Assembly (NCBI GenBank): GCA_028023455.1
Contig: JAQFVV010000049.1
Location: 6,044,855 to 6,108,854, forward strand
Direction of reading: 5' to 3'
Source: Epiperipatus broadwayi
Taxonomy: Eukaryota > Onychophora > Udeonychophora > Euonychophora > Peripatidae
Length of the DNA: 64,000 nt
This document shows positions 62,481-64,000 of the stretch, one piece after another (position 1 is the first letter of the stretch; the number at the start of each line of letters is the position of its first letter). The translations under genes and the position numbers were made by a program. A model generated the notes under the pieces. That model worked only from the letters and a program-made list of their open reading frames with translations. It was not told the origin of the DNA and did not search any database.

Positions 62481-63632
62481 TTAGGTACTCATCTTATAGC
62501 TAAAGGCACCGCTGTATGGTGCAGTTTTCGCGCCAAAACACATAAAAATGCTGGTTCCATGCCCACACATTCAAACCGGCATTTTCTATAATGCAACTTT
62601 TTTGTTGTGCTACAGAATGCAGGCCACTATGTCATGTTGCAGTACAGCATGTATGTCGCAGAGCAGCAAATACATTTTCCGAATTCGCACAATTTATAAA
62701 ATAATTACGGCATGATTAGAGAGTTTGTATTTGAATTGGATGGAAATGTTGTTTTCATTGGATTTTTTTATATTTTAAAGTATTGAAATGTTAAGATTTT
62801 TAAAGTAATAATTCTAAGACTTTTTACAACGTACTGTATTAAAGTTTTAATTTGGAAAATGTTAAATATCTATGTTTTTAGTGAGTTGCAATTAGGTAAT
62901 GCGTCAAGTAACGTACTGTTGGTAACATTCCACGAGACAAAGAAGATTCTACCGTGTGTATATTTTTGAAGTAAAAAAAAGCGGTACCAAAAAAATATCC
63001 AGTAAGAAAAGTACAAATATACACGATTTTTTGTAAATTTCATAAAAAGCAAATATTATAAACATGTTTAATAAGTAAAGAAGACATTTGTATGTGCTTG
63101 TTGTTGTTTAAAAAAGTTTGAGTTTCTTTCTTTTGTCCGAGTACGGTTACGATTTTAAATTTTTTTATTTTAGCATTACAAAAAACAGAACACTGACCCT
63201 AAACCTAACCCTAAAACTAACCCTAAACCTAACCGTAACAACTTATACTTTTTATTGTCATTCTATTTGAAGTAAAAAATAGCTGTAATAGACTAAAAAA
63301 ATTTACTTTTTATTACGATTATTATTTTTTAGTTTAAACAACAACAACAAAAAAAGCCGTAACACAATTAAAAAAATATACGATAGAAAAAACACGAATC
63401 AAATTGGAATTTGTTTATTTTATTTTACATTTATTATTATCATTTAAATTGTATATATTAATAAAAAATAATATTTATAAAAAACGATTTTGTTTTGTTT
63501 TTATTTTCACATTACAAAAAAGTACAGCAAAATTATTATAAACAATGGCCCAGAAATGGTCATATTTTATAGTTTTAGCATGAAAACGGCACCATCCAAC
63601 GGAATCTTTATCTATAAGACAAGCACCTCATT
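62481..63632. mobile_element. Inverted-repeat element (M5), about 1.15 kb
   Basis: The outer arms at about 62481-62550 and 63561-63632 are imperfect reverse complements (roughly three quarters identical by eye): AGGTACTCATCTTATAGCTA versus AGGTGCTTGTCTTATAGATA, then ATGGTGCAGTTTTCGCGCC versus ATGGTGCCGTTTTCATGCT. Weaker similarity continues inward. The centre is AT-rich with repeated GTTACGATTT/ACGATTTTG words and a telomere-like array. No transposase frame. Superfamily unknown. Confidence 0.5.
63196..63239. repeat. Short telomere-like (CCCTAA) array
   Basis: Three 12-base units of CCCTAAACCTAA (one with A for C), then CCGTAAC. Each unit is a CCCTAA joined to an ACCTAA variant. It is internal to the M5 inverted-repeat element and so an interstitial array, not a chromosome end. 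Confidence 0.75.
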
Positions 63633-64000
63633 TTATTATCCAATATAATCAAACTATTCTACATAATTAGAAAATCTACAAAAAAAAGTTATTTATGTAT
63701 TCCATTTTAATTTTAGTTGCATACTATCATTTATTTATTGCAATTTAGTGATGGTGATAAATCACTCTCTTAACTTTACTGTTCCGATCACATTTCAAAA
63801 ATTCATATTTATGTTCCATTACTTTTTAGATGTATTGCAAGGTGTATATAGTTAATTATTAAAAATATTGATGTTATTTAGTCCACATGATAAGCATAAA
63901 TATTAATGCTAAAACAGATATTTATAAATTTTTATATTACTACTTTTATTCACTGAAATATATTATAGTACAAAATTACATTATCACCCCCCCTCCCCCC
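63633..64000. other. AT-rich gene-free DNA ending in a C-rich run
   Basis: No coding signal. The window stops inside a C-rich run (C8, T, C6). Confidence 0.55.

Overview
The window looks like AT-rich invertebrate nuclear DNA, with no confident host gene. The evidence is very low GC by eye, many microsatellites, decayed retroelements of several lineages, tRNA-derived repeats, and long runs with no open frame. I cannot name the species. A TATA plus TCAGTT-type initiator at 57.9 kb and the elements present would fit an arthropod or another invertebrate, but this is weak evidence.

Layout. At 1-18 kb the sequence is AT-rich and gene-free, with inverted-repeat (MITE-like) elements at 1.2, 5.2, 13.4 and 15.8 kb. 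The same stretch holds three head-to-head pairs of one tRNA-headed repeat (3.8, 6.25 and 9.1 kb) and other tRNA-derived fragments. At 18.6-21.8 kb there is an old Penelope-type (PLE-type) RT fragment, a piggyBac-like fragment, a roughly 160-bp tandem repeat, and one open segment with splice-like edges. At 22-26 kb there are more MITE copies and a tRNA-like SINE head. A Penelope-like element lies on the minus strand at 26.27-29.42 kb. It encodes an RT and a GIY-YIG endonuclease and is flanked by direct repeats of about 480 bp, which themselves contain a tRNA-like A-box/B-box module.

32.1-45.3 kb is a nested stack of three non-LTR retrotransposons. A decayed plus-strand jockey/CR1-type element (A) ends in a long (TTA)n. 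A minus-strand two-ORF element (L1/Tx1-like, APE endonuclease, zinc knuckle in ORF1) has (TAA)n on both sides. A better preserved relative of A (B) also ends in (TTA)n. A MITE flanked by TTAA-like sites follows (45.35-45.61 kb).

45.6-58.4 kb is mostly AT-rich DNA with another MITE cluster (54 kb), SINE heads, and a core-promoter-like element on the minus strand at 57.9 kb. A nearly full-length RTE-clade element lies on the minus strand at 58.55-61.87 kb. The window ends with a roughly 1.15-kb inverted-repeat element that carries a short telomere-like array.

All the larger retroelements carry coding breaks, and several breaks lie at homopolymers. Either the copies are recently dead or the consensus has indel errors. 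The most unusual structures are the PLE repeat that matches a free-standing tRNA-headed repeat family, and the minus-strand element sitting exactly inside a TAA microsatellite. All boundaries were set by eye.
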